A stretch of DNA of 10,240 nucleotides from Limisphaerales bacterium (GCA_025356925.1 JANXQE010000758.1:1-10240); one strand, 5' to 3'; positions 1-6,629 are shown, numbered from the stretch's first letter. Notes: generated by a model from the sequence alone, not told the origin. Numbers and translations are program-made.

Positions 1-663
1 TACCTCATCAACCTGGCTGCGCCCACTTGCGACAATCGACAGATCTCGATCAAATCTCTGATCCAGGAAATCGAGATCGCCACGCTGCTCAACCTTCCTT
101 TCCTCGTGCTTCATCCCGGGGCGCACCTCGGCGCCGGTGAACAGGCAGGCCTTGATCAGATGGTTGCAGGCCTAAACGAGGTTGTGGCGGCTACCAAAAA
201 ATCGCCGGTGCGCATCGCACTCGAGAACACGGCGGGGCAGGGGACTTGTCTCGGCCACAAGATTTCACACCTGGCGGCCATCTTTGACCGGGTTGACAAA
301 CCCCAACGCCTCGGCATTTGCCTCGACACGGCCCATTTCTTCGCTGCCGGATACGACATTCGAACCCCGGCCGGCTGGGATGCGGCGATCGGGGAAGTGT
401 CTGCGCTCATCGGGCTGAAGCAGATCCTCGCTCTTCATCTCAATGATTCCAAAACGCCGCTCGCTTCACGGGTCGATCGCCACGCTCACATCGGCCAAGG
501 CCTCATCGGCAAAAGGGCTTTTCGCCACATTGTAAATGACGCGAGGTTCACCAAGCTTCCCGGCTGCCTGGAAACCCCCAAATCCAAAGATCTGAAAGAA
601 GATGTCCAAAACCTGGCGACCCTGCGGTCCCTGGTTAAGTCGGGGAGCGCGTCTGGAAAGTAA
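1..663 (+). CDS. nfo: Endonuclease IV (AP endonuclease), 5'-truncated by window edge
   Basis: Deoxyribonuclease IV, a zinc enzyme that cleaves DNA 5' to abasic sites in base excision repair, acting in the cytoplasm. The frame is open from base 1 (YLINLAAP...) to the TAA at 661-663, giving 220 residues. Alignment from memory to the 285-residue E. coli Nfo suggests about 70 N-terminal residues, including the first zinc-ligand histidine, lie outside the window. All later metal ligands are visible: H38 in VLHPGAH, E75 in ALENTAGQG, D109 and H112 in CLDTAHFFAAGYD, H146 in LALHLND, D159 and H161 in SRVDRHAH, and E191 in CLETPK. An internal ATG at 106 is not the real start, because conserved sequence continues upstream of it. 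The gene ends about 80 bp before a hairpin terminator and converges on the OmpA-domain gene. The identification is secure. Confidence 0.96.
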   Translation, partial: YLINLAAPTCDNRQISIKSLIQEIEIATLLNLPFLVLHPGAHLGAGEQAGLDQMVAGLNEVVAATKKSPVRIALENTAGQGTCLGHKISHLAAIFDRVDKPQRLGICLDTAHFFAAGYDIRTPAGWDAAIGEVSALIGLKQILALHLNDSKTPLASRVDRHAHIGQGLIGKRAFRHIVNDARFTKLPGCLETPKSKDLKEDVQNLATLRSLVKSGSASGK

Positions 664-721
664 CAACGACAATGGGTGTTAACACCAAAATTTATTGCCA
701 CGCAATCCCCGGTTCGCTAAC

Positions 722-731
722 GTCCGCGGAC
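722..731. other. 10-bp perfect palindrome in convergent intergenic region
   Basis: GTCCGCGGAC is a perfect palindrome between the end of nfo and its terminator. It could be a protein-binding site or chance in GC-rich DNA. There is no adjacent start codon to regulate, so its role is unknown. Confidence 0.2.
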
Positions 732-743
732 CGTGTGTTTTTG

Positions 744-775
744 GGCGCACCCTGTTGGTGCGCCTTCTTTGCTTT
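744..775 (+). terminator. Intrinsic terminator of nfo
   Basis: A perfect 8-bp GC-rich stem, GGCGCACC (744-751) pairing with GGTGCGCC (757-764), has a 5-nt loop. It is followed by the T-rich tract TTCTTTGCTTT on the plus strand. It lies about 80 bp after the nfo stop. On the minus strand the tract after the stem is CAAAAAC, so it should work mainly for nfo rather than for the convergent OmpA-domain gene. The rest of 664-891 holds no gene I can support. Confidence 0.75.
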
Positions 776-891
776 ACTAGCCCCCTGATCTCAACAAAAA
801 GGCCAAGGACTTGCGGGAGTTCGTCCTGCCCCATCGAAAACCTGGCCGAGCGCCCCGAGTTCGGTTGAGCGGCAGGATCTCTCCCGAGATG

Positions 892-1719
892 CTACCGGGT
901 GGCGGGTTCGGCGGACGCGGCACCGGGGGTGAGCCGTGGCGGCGGGTTAGTCGCAAGCCCCGGCTCAGAGTACGGGACCGGACTCGGCTCGGCGGCGGCC
1001 GGGGTTCCCGTTGGGATAACATCGGATGCGGCGAGTTGTTCCGGGAGGATGATCAGGGCGATCCTGCGGTTCTTCGCACGACCCTCGGCGGTCGCGTTGT
1101 CGGCTACGGGACGGAACTCGCCGTAGCCAACCGCGCCCAGTCGGCGTGGATCAATTCCGGCTTTCTCGGCGAGGAATCGGACCGCGGCGGTGGCGCGAGC
1201 GGTCGATAGCTCCCAGTTGCTGGCGAATCGGCCCCGCGCTCCGGGGCGAATCGGCACATTATCCGTGTGGCCGACGACATGGACCAGCAGGTTAGTGTGC
1301 TGAGCTAAGATAACGGCCACTTTGCGCAACACCGCAGCGCCATCGGGCTTGAGCTCGGCCTCCCCGGAATCAAACAGGATCCGGTCCAGGATATTCACCG
1401 TAAGTTTGCCCTGAAGTTGGGAGATGGTTACATCCTTGGATTCGAGCGCAGTTCGCATCTCGTCTTCGAGGTTCTCGTGGGTCTTCTCGACCGCCTCTTT
1501 CTCCTGCTCCAGCGCCTGCACACGCCCCTCGGATGCCGCAATTTTATCGCGCAGCAGCCCGGCATCCGCGAGGGCTTTGGCTGTGGCTGCTCGCGCTTCG
1601 GCCAGTTCCGCTTGCGCCTGGTCCAGGCGCACTTTTTTGTCGTACGAGGAGAAAACCAGCAAACCTAACAGGAGTGCGACAGTCAGGACAAAGGCGATGG
1701 TCCAGGTCTCTTTCGTCAT
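892..1719 (-). CDS. Inner-membrane-anchored OmpA/MotB-domain peptidoglycan-binding protein
   Basis: A 275-residue protein that probably tethers the inner membrane to peptidoglycan. From the chosen ATG it has a short charged N-terminus (MTKETW), one transmembrane segment (about 7-24), a long Ala/Glu-rich coiled coil (about 28-105) and an OmpA/MotB C-terminal domain (about 107-227). In that domain, D153 of GHTDN and R175 of LSTAR match the diaminopimelate-binding Asp/Arg pair known in OmpA, and the domain ends in the typical GRAKNRRI motif. A Pro/Ala-rich tail of about 48 residues follows. No motA lies beside it, so a flagellar stator role is not supported. The frame stays open upstream to a GTG at 1845, which would add 42 residues. 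I prefer the ATG because the membrane segment then follows at once, but no good ribosome binding site decides the question. The product class is clear and the start is uncertain. Confidence 0.85.
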   Translation of the reverse strand: MTKETWTIAFVLTVALLLGLLVFSSYDKKVRLDQAQAELAEARAATAKALADAGLLRDKIAASEGRVQALEQEKEAVEKTHENLEDEMRTALESKDVTISQLQGKLTVNILDRILFDSGEAELKPDGAAVLRKVAVILAQHTNLLVHVVGHTDNVPIRPGARGRFASNWELSTARATAAVRFLAEKAGIDPRRLGAVGYGEFRPVADNATAEGRAKNRRIALIILPEQLAASDVIPTGTPAAAEPSPVPYSEPGLATNPPPRLTPGAASAEPATR

Positions 1720-1783
1720 AGGCGATCCGTCTCGGGAGAGTGTAAGGGCGTTGAAGCGGACCGCAACCTGGTTCGGTTGAGTC

Positions 1784-1867
1784 ACCCTGGGCTGGCTGGC
1801 GGTGATGGGGCCGAGCGCGGGGGTCACCCGCCGCATGGGTATCACCGGCCAGCCAATTGCCCAGGGT
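1784..1867. repeat. Large imperfect inverted repeat in the leader of the OmpA-domain gene
   Basis: The left arm, 1784-1806 (ACCCTGGGC, TGGCTGGC, GGTGAT), is matched by the reverse complement of 1841-1867 (ACCCTGGGC, aat, TGGCTGGC, c, GGTGAT). All 23 left-arm bases pair, with a 3-nt and a 1-nt bulge. The 34-nt loop itself contains GCGGG/CCCGC (1817-1821/1827-1831). On the minus strand an AGGAGGT motif (1868-1874) directly abuts the hairpin. It could be an mRNA leader structure, a REP-like element or an operator pair. Confidence 0.7.
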
Positions 1868-1964
1868 ACCTCCTGATTCGTTCCCCATCAGAGATCCCCC
1901 ACCTCCCTTTTCCGTTTTCCTACCGAGGCGTCTCTAACAGTCGCTGACTCAACGAACGGGAGTT

Positions 1965-1993
1965 TTTATAGCGCCGGTAGCCGGGGTTGTCAG
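1965..1993 (-). promoter_or_regulatory. Sigma-70-like promoter for the OmpA-domain gene
   Basis: On the minus strand, CTGACA (1988-1993) and TATAAA (1965-1970) are separated by exactly 17 bp, each matching five of six consensus bases. Transcription would begin near 1958. That implies a 5' leader of about 240 nt if the ATG at 1719 is used, or about 110 nt if the GTG at 1845 is used. The site lies just downstream of the response regulator gene. Confidence 0.5.
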
Positions 1994-2003
1994 TCAGGCG
2001 CAA

Positions 2004-2040
2004 CCCGCATTAACCTGTAAGGCTTCGCCTTACCAGCGGG
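2004..2040 (-). terminator. Stable hairpin at the end of the two-component operon, possible terminator
   Basis: Immediately after the response regulator stop, GTAAGGC (2017-2023) pairs perfectly with GCCTTAC (2027-2033) around a 3-nt loop. CTG/CAG with one bulged base and CCCGC/GCGGG (2004-2008/2036-2040) can extend the structure. Read on the minus strand the apex is GCGAAGC, known as an unusually stable mini-hairpin. No U-tract follows, so it is either a non-canonical terminator or an mRNA 3'-end stabiliser. Confidence 0.4.
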
Positions 2041-2041
2041 A

Positions 2042-2728
2042 TTAGCTCTGTGCTTGATGCGTCCAGGCGATGGCAAATCGCAGCAGGTCCGTCGGCTGCT
2101 CAAGCTTGAGTTTTTCCCGGATTCGGTGGCGGTACGTCTCAACGGTCTTGACGCCGATGTGGAGGTGGGTGGCTATTTGTCGGGTATTCAGCCCCCGGCC
2201 GGTGAGTTCAAAAACCTGTAACTCGCGGTCGGCCAGAGATTGGACGGGCTCCGGGGTCGTTGCGGAACCGGCGTCCGTTAAACGTCCAATAATTTGCGAG
2301 GCTATTTTCTCGCTCAGGAAAATCTGTCCCTCCAAAACCCGGCGGATCGCGCGCAAAATGCTGCGAGTGGCTTCCTGTTTGGTGATGTAGCCGCGAGCGC
2401 CGGCACGCAGCACGCGCTCGGCGTAAAGTGATTCATCATGCATGGAAACCACGAGCATTAATAGTCCGGGCCAGCGGGAGTGGATGTCCTTGATCAGTTC
2501 CACTCCATCGGAGTTTTTGAGGGTAATATCCACGATGACCAGGTCGGGCCGGTGGCTTTTGATTGTCTCAATGGCCTGGTGCCGGTCTTCGGCTTCGGCG
2601 CACACGACTAAGTCTGGCTCGCGATTGATGAGTTCCGCGAGGCGTTCGCGCACCAAGGGGTGGTCGTCCACCAGGAGGATGTGGATGCGTTTGCGGGACC
2701 TGGAGACGGACTGGAGGCGTCTGGCCAT
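2042..2728 (-). CDS. NarL/FixJ-family response regulator
   Basis: A 228-residue cytoplasmic DNA-binding regulator, the partner of the histidine kinase 10 bp upstream. The receiver domain spans about residues 15-133. Its acidic pocket is D21-D22 (LLVDDHP), the phospho-acceptor is D67 (VIVDITL), the conserved Ser is S95 (VVSMHD) and the conserved Lys is K117 (GYITK). A linker of about 30 residues leads to a LuxR/GerE-type helix-turn-helix (about 164-224) with ADRELQVFELTGRGLNTRQI and the recognition helix around VKTVETYR. The ATG at 2728 follows the kinase stop closely, and upstream sequence (GATCGGGT) gives only a weak ribosome binding site, so translational coupling is likely. The extra basic N-terminus (about 14 residues, RR/RSRKR) precedes the usual domain start. 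The family is secure. Target genes cannot be read from the sequence. Confidence 0.93.
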   Translation of the reverse strand: MARRLQSVSRSRKRIHILLVDDHPLVRERLAELINREPDLVVCAEAEDRHQAIETIKSHRPDLVIVDITLKNSDGVELIKDIHSRWPGLLMLVVSMHDESLYAERVLRAGARGYITKQEATRSILRAIRRVLEGQIFLSEKIASQIIGRLTDAGSATTPEPVQSLADRELQVFELTGRGLNTRQIATHLHIGVKTVETYRHRIREKLKLEQPTDLLRFAIAWTHQAQS

Positions 2729-2738
2729 ACCCGATCTT

Positions 2739-4154
2739 TTAATTAATGCGGACCGGCACGCAACAGGAAACTAATGTGCCTCCGTGCGCGCCCGGGCCGA
2801 AGGCAAACATTCCGCCAATGCTCCGCGCGCGGTAGGCCATGATGTGAAGGCCCATGCCCCGGCACTGCTTGAGTTGGGCCGGGTCAATGCCCTGGCCGTT
2901 ATCCTCCACTTCAAGGGCGAGTTGGCTCGTCCGGGTCTCCAGGCGCAACGTGACGGACCCGGCGTGGCCATGCTGGAGCGCGTTATTGATCGCCTCCTGG
3001 GCGATCCGGTACAAGTGGGTGGCTATCGTCTTGGTATTGACCACCGCCCGCTCGCTCGCCTCAAAACGGCACTCGATACCAGAGCGTTCCCGGGTGGTTC
3101 GCGCCAATTCCTCGAGGGCTGAGGGCAAACCCTGGGCGTCGAGGCGAATCGGAAAAAGCCCCCGGGCAAGTTGGCGGGCTTCGGTGATGGCATGGTCAAG
3201 AAGATCGGCAATGCGTTTGGCCGTTCGGGCGTGGGGCAGCTTGCGCCCGGTCAGTTCTCGTTCGAGCGAATTGGCATCGAAAGCCAGACTGACCAACTGC
3301 TGGCACAATCCATCGTGGATCTCCTGGCCAATCCGGGCTTGCTCGCGGTCGCTGATCTCGAGAATTTGGCGTTCGAGCCGACGCTGATCGGTGACATTGA
3401 TCGCCACACCTGTATAGCCACAGACACTGCCCCCGTCATCCCGCGTTGGAGAGTACCAGGTCTCGAGCGCCACAGGGCCCACTTCCATCGCGGCACTGAA
3501 TTCCTCACCTGCCAGGGCTCTTCGCATGTGGTCCGGAATCTCCCCGGCCTGCCCGAAGGCCTCCACCACGCTTTGACCCAGGTGCGCTCCCGGTTCGAGC
3601 CCCAGGGAGTTTAGCGCGCGTCCATCTTCGAAGGTGATGATGCCTTTGCGGTCCACCGCGAAGATAATCATGGGCACACCGGCAATGATCGTACGCAGGC
3701 GCGCCAGAGCCTCGCTTAATTGGGCCGAGGTTGCCTTGTGTTTATCGGTCTCGGCTTGGAGTTGAGTGGTGCGCGCTGTGACGAGGCTCAGCAGATTCCG
3801 GTTCAACCGGGTGATCTCCGCTGTGAGCCAGCCGGCGGTGCAGAATAACAGAAAGCGCGTCGAGGCATTCCACGCAGTGACGCCAAGGCTGATCGGACTG
3901 TTTTCCACCGCCGCCTGTTCGTGCGCCGCCATAATCCCGGCGGACAACGCCGAGACGAGCACCGCGGCCCGTGTTCCAGCACCCCAACCCACGAAAGCGA
4001 CCCCCAGCAGGTAAAAGATCGTGAAGCTCATTTCCTCCGGCGTGCCGAAGTCCAGCATGCCGAGAGCGATTTCATAAACCACCGCGAGGGCAATCAGCGG
4101 ACCAGGTGACCAACTCCTGAGCGTGCGATCTACCGACGAAATCAGACCTTTCAT
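2739..4154 (-). CDS. Membrane sensor histidine kinase (4 TM, PAS, HisKA_3, HATPase)
   Basis: A NarX/DegS-class sensor kinase of 471 residues, counted from the ATG at 4154. About four hydrophobic segments lie in residues 19-113. The second begins with SFTIFYLLGVAFVGW, a pattern common in uncharacterised 4-TM sensor modules. A coiled region (about 118-155) leads to a PAS-like domain (about 156-257, ending VTDQRRLE). The HisKA_3 dimerisation helix carries the phospho-acceptor H280 in QEIHDGLCQQL. The ATPase domain has an N box around EAINNALQHG, a G1 box EDNGQGID and a G2 box GMGLHIM. All catalytic boxes look intact. A TTG seven codons upstream (4175) also opens the frame, but the ATG is more natural. 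The gene is divergent from hisH, with 105 bp between starts, and forms an operon with the downstream regulator. The ligand is unknown; a soluble or membrane-sensed signal is equally possible. Confidence 0.93.
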   Translation of the reverse strand: MKGLISSVDRTLRSWSPGPLIALAVVYEIALGMLDFGTPEEMSFTIFYLLGVAFVGWGAGTRAAVLVSALSAGIMAAHEQAAVENSPISLGVTAWNASTRFLLFCTAGWLTAEITRLNRNLLSLVTARTTQLQAETDKHKATSAQLSEALARLRTIIAGVPMIIFAVDRKGIITFEDGRALNSLGLEPGAHLGQSVVEAFGQAGEIPDHMRRALAGEEFSAAMEVGPVALETWYSPTRDDGGSVCGYTGVAINVTDQRRLERQILEISDREQARIGQEIHDGLCQQLVSLAFDANSLERELTGRKLPHARTAKRIADLLDHAITEARQLARGLFPIRLDAQGLPSALEELARTTRERSGIECRFEASERAVVNTKTIATHLYRIAQEAINNALQHGHAGSVTLRLETRTSQLALEVEDNGQGIDPAQLKQCRGMGLHIMAYRARSIGGMFAFGPGAHGGTLVSCCVPVRIN

Positions 4155-4259
4155 TTCGCCGTAACCTAGCAACAAGCTTGACAGAAGTTAAAGCTGATTC
4201 CCGGTGCGCGCTGCCAGCGGGCGGTTGTCACGCGGTTGGCTAAGGGTTAAGCTTCCCTG

Positions 4260-4877
4260 GTGATTGCGTTGCTTGATTACGGGTCGGGGAACTTGCGGAG
4301 CGTCCACAAGGCGTTGGTCAAAGTGGGTGCGGAAGTCAGAATCGTGACGCGCCCCGCAGACTTGGCCAACGCGGACGCCGCGGTGCTGCCTGGAGTCGGA
4401 GCCTTCGACGATTGCCTGCAGGCCCTGCAAAAGCAGGAACTGCTCGAGGCGACGCGTCAGTTCATTCGGTCGGGCAAGCCGTTTCTCGGCATCTGCGTCG
4501 GATACCAGGCCCTGTTCGAACGAAGCGCGGAGTTTAACAGCCGCATGGCCGGGTTGGGCGTGTTTACCGGCACGGTCGTGCGTTTTTCGGAAAACAGCGG
4601 ACTCAAGGTTCCCCAAATCGGATGGAATCAGTTGGAAGAGGTGCGCCGTGAATGTCCTCTTTTCCGCGGGGTTCCGGAGGGCAGCTATGTCTATTTCGTC
4701 CATAGTTTCTTCCCCAAACCGGACGACGCCTCGATAGTCGCGACGCGGACGACGTATGGGGAGACCTTTGCCTCGTCCATTTGGCGAGAAAACGTTTACG
4801 CGACGCAATTTCACCCCGAAAAAAGTCAACTCGTCGGGCTTCGGCTGCTCAGCAACTTCGTCGAGCTCGCCCGGTAG
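4260..4877 (+). CDS. hisH: Imidazole glycerol phosphate synthase, glutaminase subunit HisH
   Basis: A class I glutamine amidotransferase that hydrolyses glutamine and channels ammonia to HisF, giving imidazole glycerol phosphate and AICAR in histidine biosynthesis. It is 205 residues, the usual length. The N-terminus IALLDYGSGNLRSV is diagnostic. The nucleophile is C79 in FLGICVGYQALFE (Tyr replaces the usual Met after Gly), and H185 and E187 in QFHPEKSQ complete the triad. PQIGWN is the conserved HisH loop. Translation begins at a GTG, with no clear ribosome binding site. A possible TTGTCA (4225-4230) 17 bp before TAAGCT (4248-4253) would put transcription nearly at the GTG, so a leaderless message is conceivable, but this is weak. 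No hisA or hisF follows, so the histidine genes are apparently dispersed. Confidence 0.95.
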   Translation: MIALLDYGSGNLRSVHKALVKVGAEVRIVTRPADLANADAAVLPGVGAFDDCLQALQKQELLEATRQFIRSGKPFLGICVGYQALFERSAEFNSRMAGLGVFTGTVVRFSENSGLKVPQIGWNQLEEVRRECPLFRGVPEGSYVYFVHSFFPKPDDASIVATRTTYGETFASSIWRENVYATQFHPEKSQLVGLRLLSNFVELAR

Positions 4878-4923
4878 ATCGCTCCGACTGGACCGCCGGT
4901 TGCGCACGACGGCAACGCCTGAC

Positions 4924-4950
4924 TTGACTGTGGCATAAACGTGGTATGTT
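4924..4950 (+). promoter_or_regulatory. Candidate extended -10 promoter for the superoxide dismutase gene
   Basis: TTGACT (4924-4929) lies 15 bp before TATGTT (4945-4950). TATGTT is preceded by TGG, an extended -10 arrangement that could offset the short spacer. An overlapping alternative is TGG-CATAAA (4931-4939). The leader would be about 80 nt and would include the tandem repeat at 5001-5016. Confidence 0.3.
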
Positions 4951-5000
4951 CCTGTGTTCGGTTGGTGAACCCAATGCTTCAACAGGGCATCACGGTATTA

Positions 5001-5016
5001 CAGTACAACAGTACAA
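5001..5016 (+). repeat. Tandem 8-bp direct repeat before the superoxide dismutase gene
   Basis: CAGTACAA occurs twice head to tail, 20 bp before the sodA start, within an unusually AT-rich stretch for this GC-rich window. It might be an operator half-site pair, an unstructured ribosome landing region, or chance. Confidence 0.5.
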
Positions 5017-5035
5017 CAATTAAATCGGAAATAAT

Positions 5036-5665
5036 ATGGCATACGAATTACCACCACTCCCTTATCCAAAAGACGCGCTCGAGCCCCACATCGACGCACA
5101 AACAATGGAGATTCACCACGATAAACATCATGGCGCTTACGTGACGAACCTCAATAAGGCGATCGCGGGCAAGCCGGACCTGGAAAAGAAATCAATCGAG
5201 GAGCTGATTGGCAATTTGGACGCTGTCCCGGCGGACGTGCGCGGGGTGGTGCGCAACAACGGCGGGGGACATGCCAACCATTCGATGTTCTGGAAGATCC
5301 TCGGGCCCAAATCCGGCGGCGCGCCTTCCGGCAGGCTGGCCGACGACCTCAAGGCAACCTTTGGCAGTTTCGAAGCCTTCAAGGAAAAGTTTGAAGCCGT
5401 AGGCGTGGGCCGTTTCGGAAGCGGCTGGGCCTGGCTGGTTTTGAACCACGGAAAACTGGAGATCGTTTCAACCGCGAACCAGGACAGCCCGATCATGGGC
5501 AAAGCCGTTAGCGGCGCCGAGGGCGTGCCGGTGCTTGGCTGCGATGTGTGGGAGCACGCCTATTACCTCAAGTACCAAAATCGGCGAGCTGAGTATCTGA
5601 AAGCGTTTTGGAATGTGTTGAATTGGCAAGAGGCGGCTAAGCACTACGAAGCGGCAAAAAAGTAA
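5036..5665 (+). CDS. sodA: Manganese-type superoxide dismutase
   Basis: Converts superoxide to oxygen and hydrogen peroxide. At 209 residues it has the normal length and no signal peptide, so it is cytoplasmic. The metal ligands are H27 (MEIHHDKHH), H82 (GGGHANHS), D170 and H174 (GCDVWEHAYY). The second-shell Gln lies in the C-terminal domain (Q149 of STANQDSP), and Gly occupies the position where Fe-SODs carry Gln (NNGGGHANHS). This is the pattern of Mn or cambialistic enzymes, so I call it sodA rather than sodB. The C-terminal QNRRAEYLKAFWNVLNW matches the dimer and active-site region of the family. The ATG has only a weak CGGA upstream. It follows hisH after a 158-bp gap with its own candidate promoter and ends at a strong terminator, so it is probably a single-gene unit. 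Confidence 0.96.
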   Translation: MAYELPPLPYPKDALEPHIDAQTMEIHHDKHHGAYVTNLNKAIAGKPDLEKKSIEELIGNLDAVPADVRGVVRNNGGGHANHSMFWKILGPKSGGAPSGRLADDLKATFGSFEAFKEKFEAVGVGRFGSGWAWLVLNHGKLEIVSTANQDSPIMGKAVSGAEGVPVLGCDVWEHAYYLKYQNRRAEYLKAFWNVLNWQEAAKHYEAAKK

Positions 5666-5686
5666 AACCAGGCGCTTAAATCAAAC

Positions 5687-5719
5687 GGCACGCGGTTAAC
5701 CGACCGCGTGCCTTTTGTT
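5687..5719 (+). terminator. Strong intrinsic terminator after sodA, probably bidirectional
   Basis: A 10-bp perfect stem, GGCACGCGGT (5687-5696) with ACCGCGTGCC (5703-5712), has a 6-nt loop and is followed by TTTTGTT. It lies 21 bp after the sodA stop. On the minus strand the stem is followed by GTTTGATTT, moderately T-rich, and the thioredoxin-like gene converges from the right, so it may end both transcripts. Confidence 0.88.
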
Positions 5720-5760
5720 CTCGAGAAGCGAAATGCTGGGAGACTGCTCCGGCCCGCGGC

Positions 5761-6594
5761 TCAGTTTTTGGCCAGCGCCTTCGTTACCGCCTGCTCCAGG
5801 GCTTCGCCCCGCAGATCGCGGCCAATGATCTTTCCCTCGGAGTTCAGTAGAAAAGTTGCCGGGATGCTCTGGATACCGTATTTCTGGGCCAGTTTATTCC
5901 CCCAACCTTTACCGTCGAAGAACTGCGGCCAGGTCATTTGCTTTTCTTTGGTGAAATTCCTCAGCCTTTGTTCGTCCTGGTCCAGGCTCACGCCGATGAT
6001 CTCGAAGCCCTTGTCGTGGTTTTTTTCATAGGTCTTAACCACGTTGGGCAGCTCACCAACACAGGGCCCGCACCAGGTGGCCCAGAAGTCTATCAGGACC
6101 ACTTTTCCTTTGTAATTGCCAACAGAGAGCGACTTGCCGGCCAGATCCTTTTCATCGAAATCGGGGAATGTTGCGCCTTCCACCAGGGAGCGCTGAATCT
6201 TTTTACCCGGTTCCTGCTGTTTGATGTTAGCGACGATGGCGTCCGTGCTCTTCCCGGGCTTGGTATCCGGGTAATCCCGTTTGAGCTGCTCAAGCAGTTC
6301 AAGTCCTTTGTCAGTGTTATCCAGGATTTGGAGGTATAACATGGCTTTCATCAGGACGATTTGAGCGGCGTCGTCGGTCTTCTCGTCTTTGTGTTTTGCG
6401 ATGAGCGCATCAAATGCCTTGAGCTCGGGGGCCAGCTCCGCCTGGGTTTTCTTCCCTTCGCGTAGCTTGTCCTGAACTTTTGTGACGAGCGCCTTGAGAT
6501 CGGAGGCAGCGGTACTGGCATCTTGACCCACCGCCGGCCAAAGACAGCAGAGGAGGGAGGTGAGCGCCAGGGTCGCGATTAAACGATTTTTCAT
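5761..6594 (-). CDS. Exported TlpA/ResA-like thioredoxin-fold protein with N-terminal helical domain
   Basis: A 277-residue protein with a signal sequence (MKNRL, hydrophobic core about 6-20, likely cleavage near AVGQ/DA at residues 23-25). Two cysteines (C16, C17) sit in the core, but the surrounding sequence is a poor lipobox, so secretion to the periplasm is favoured over a lipoprotein. Residues about 28-135 are Lys/Glu/Ala-rich helices of unknown fold. The C-terminal thioredoxin domain (about 139-277) has W174-C175-G176-P177-C178 in DFWATWCGPCVGELP and the cis-proline P245 in SIPATFLL, so both redox cysteines are present. Such proteins usually reduce or exchange disulfides, for example in cytochrome c maturation or on oxidised partners; the partner here is unknown. 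The ATG lacks a ribosome binding site. It has its own candidate promoter 77 bp downstream of glnS. Confidence 0.9.
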   Translation of the reverse strand: MKNRLIATLALTSLLCCLWPAVGQDASTAASDLKALVTKVQDKLREGKKTQAELAPELKAFDALIAKHKDEKTDDAAQIVLMKAMLYLQILDNTDKGLELLEQLKRDYPDTKPGKSTDAIVANIKQQEPGKKIQRSLVEGATFPDFDEKDLAGKSLSVGNYKGKVVLIDFWATWCGPCVGELPNVVKTYEKNHDKGFEIIGVSLDQDEQRLRNFTKEKQMTWPQFFDGKGWGNKLAQKYGIQSIPATFLLNSEGKIIGRDLRGEALEQAVTKALAKN

Positions 6595-6629
6595 AAAATG
6601 AGCCAGGGTCGGGACTTGAGGTGCGCTTG

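Noticed and set aside
873..890. ATCTC/GAGAT small hairpin just after the OmpA-domain gene stop
   Set aside because: It has a 5-bp stem and no T-tract on the minus strand, so it is too weak to call a terminator.
811..1209. Plus-strand open frame rich in Arg and Gly opposite the OmpA-domain gene
   Set aside because: The minus-strand OmpA domain is conserved and complete. The plus-strand product is low-complexity shadow sequence.
1544..1888. 114-codon minus-strand frame beginning in the leader with AGGGAGGT upstream
   Set aside because: It runs out of frame through the conserved coiled-coil gene and reads as Arg/Pro/Ser-rich sequence. I kept only the leader region as a question and did not call it a gene.
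4178..4183. TTGACA on the plus strand upstream of hisH
   Set aside because: It is a perfect -35 hexamer, but no acceptable -10 lies 16-18 bp downstream (the region reads CCGGTG), so I do not call a promoter.
4188..4982. Long minus-strand open frame (264 codons) opposite hisH
   Set aside because: The plus strand encodes an unmistakable full-length HisH with its catalytic triad. The antisense frame shows no recognisable domain and is explained by GC-rich codon bias.
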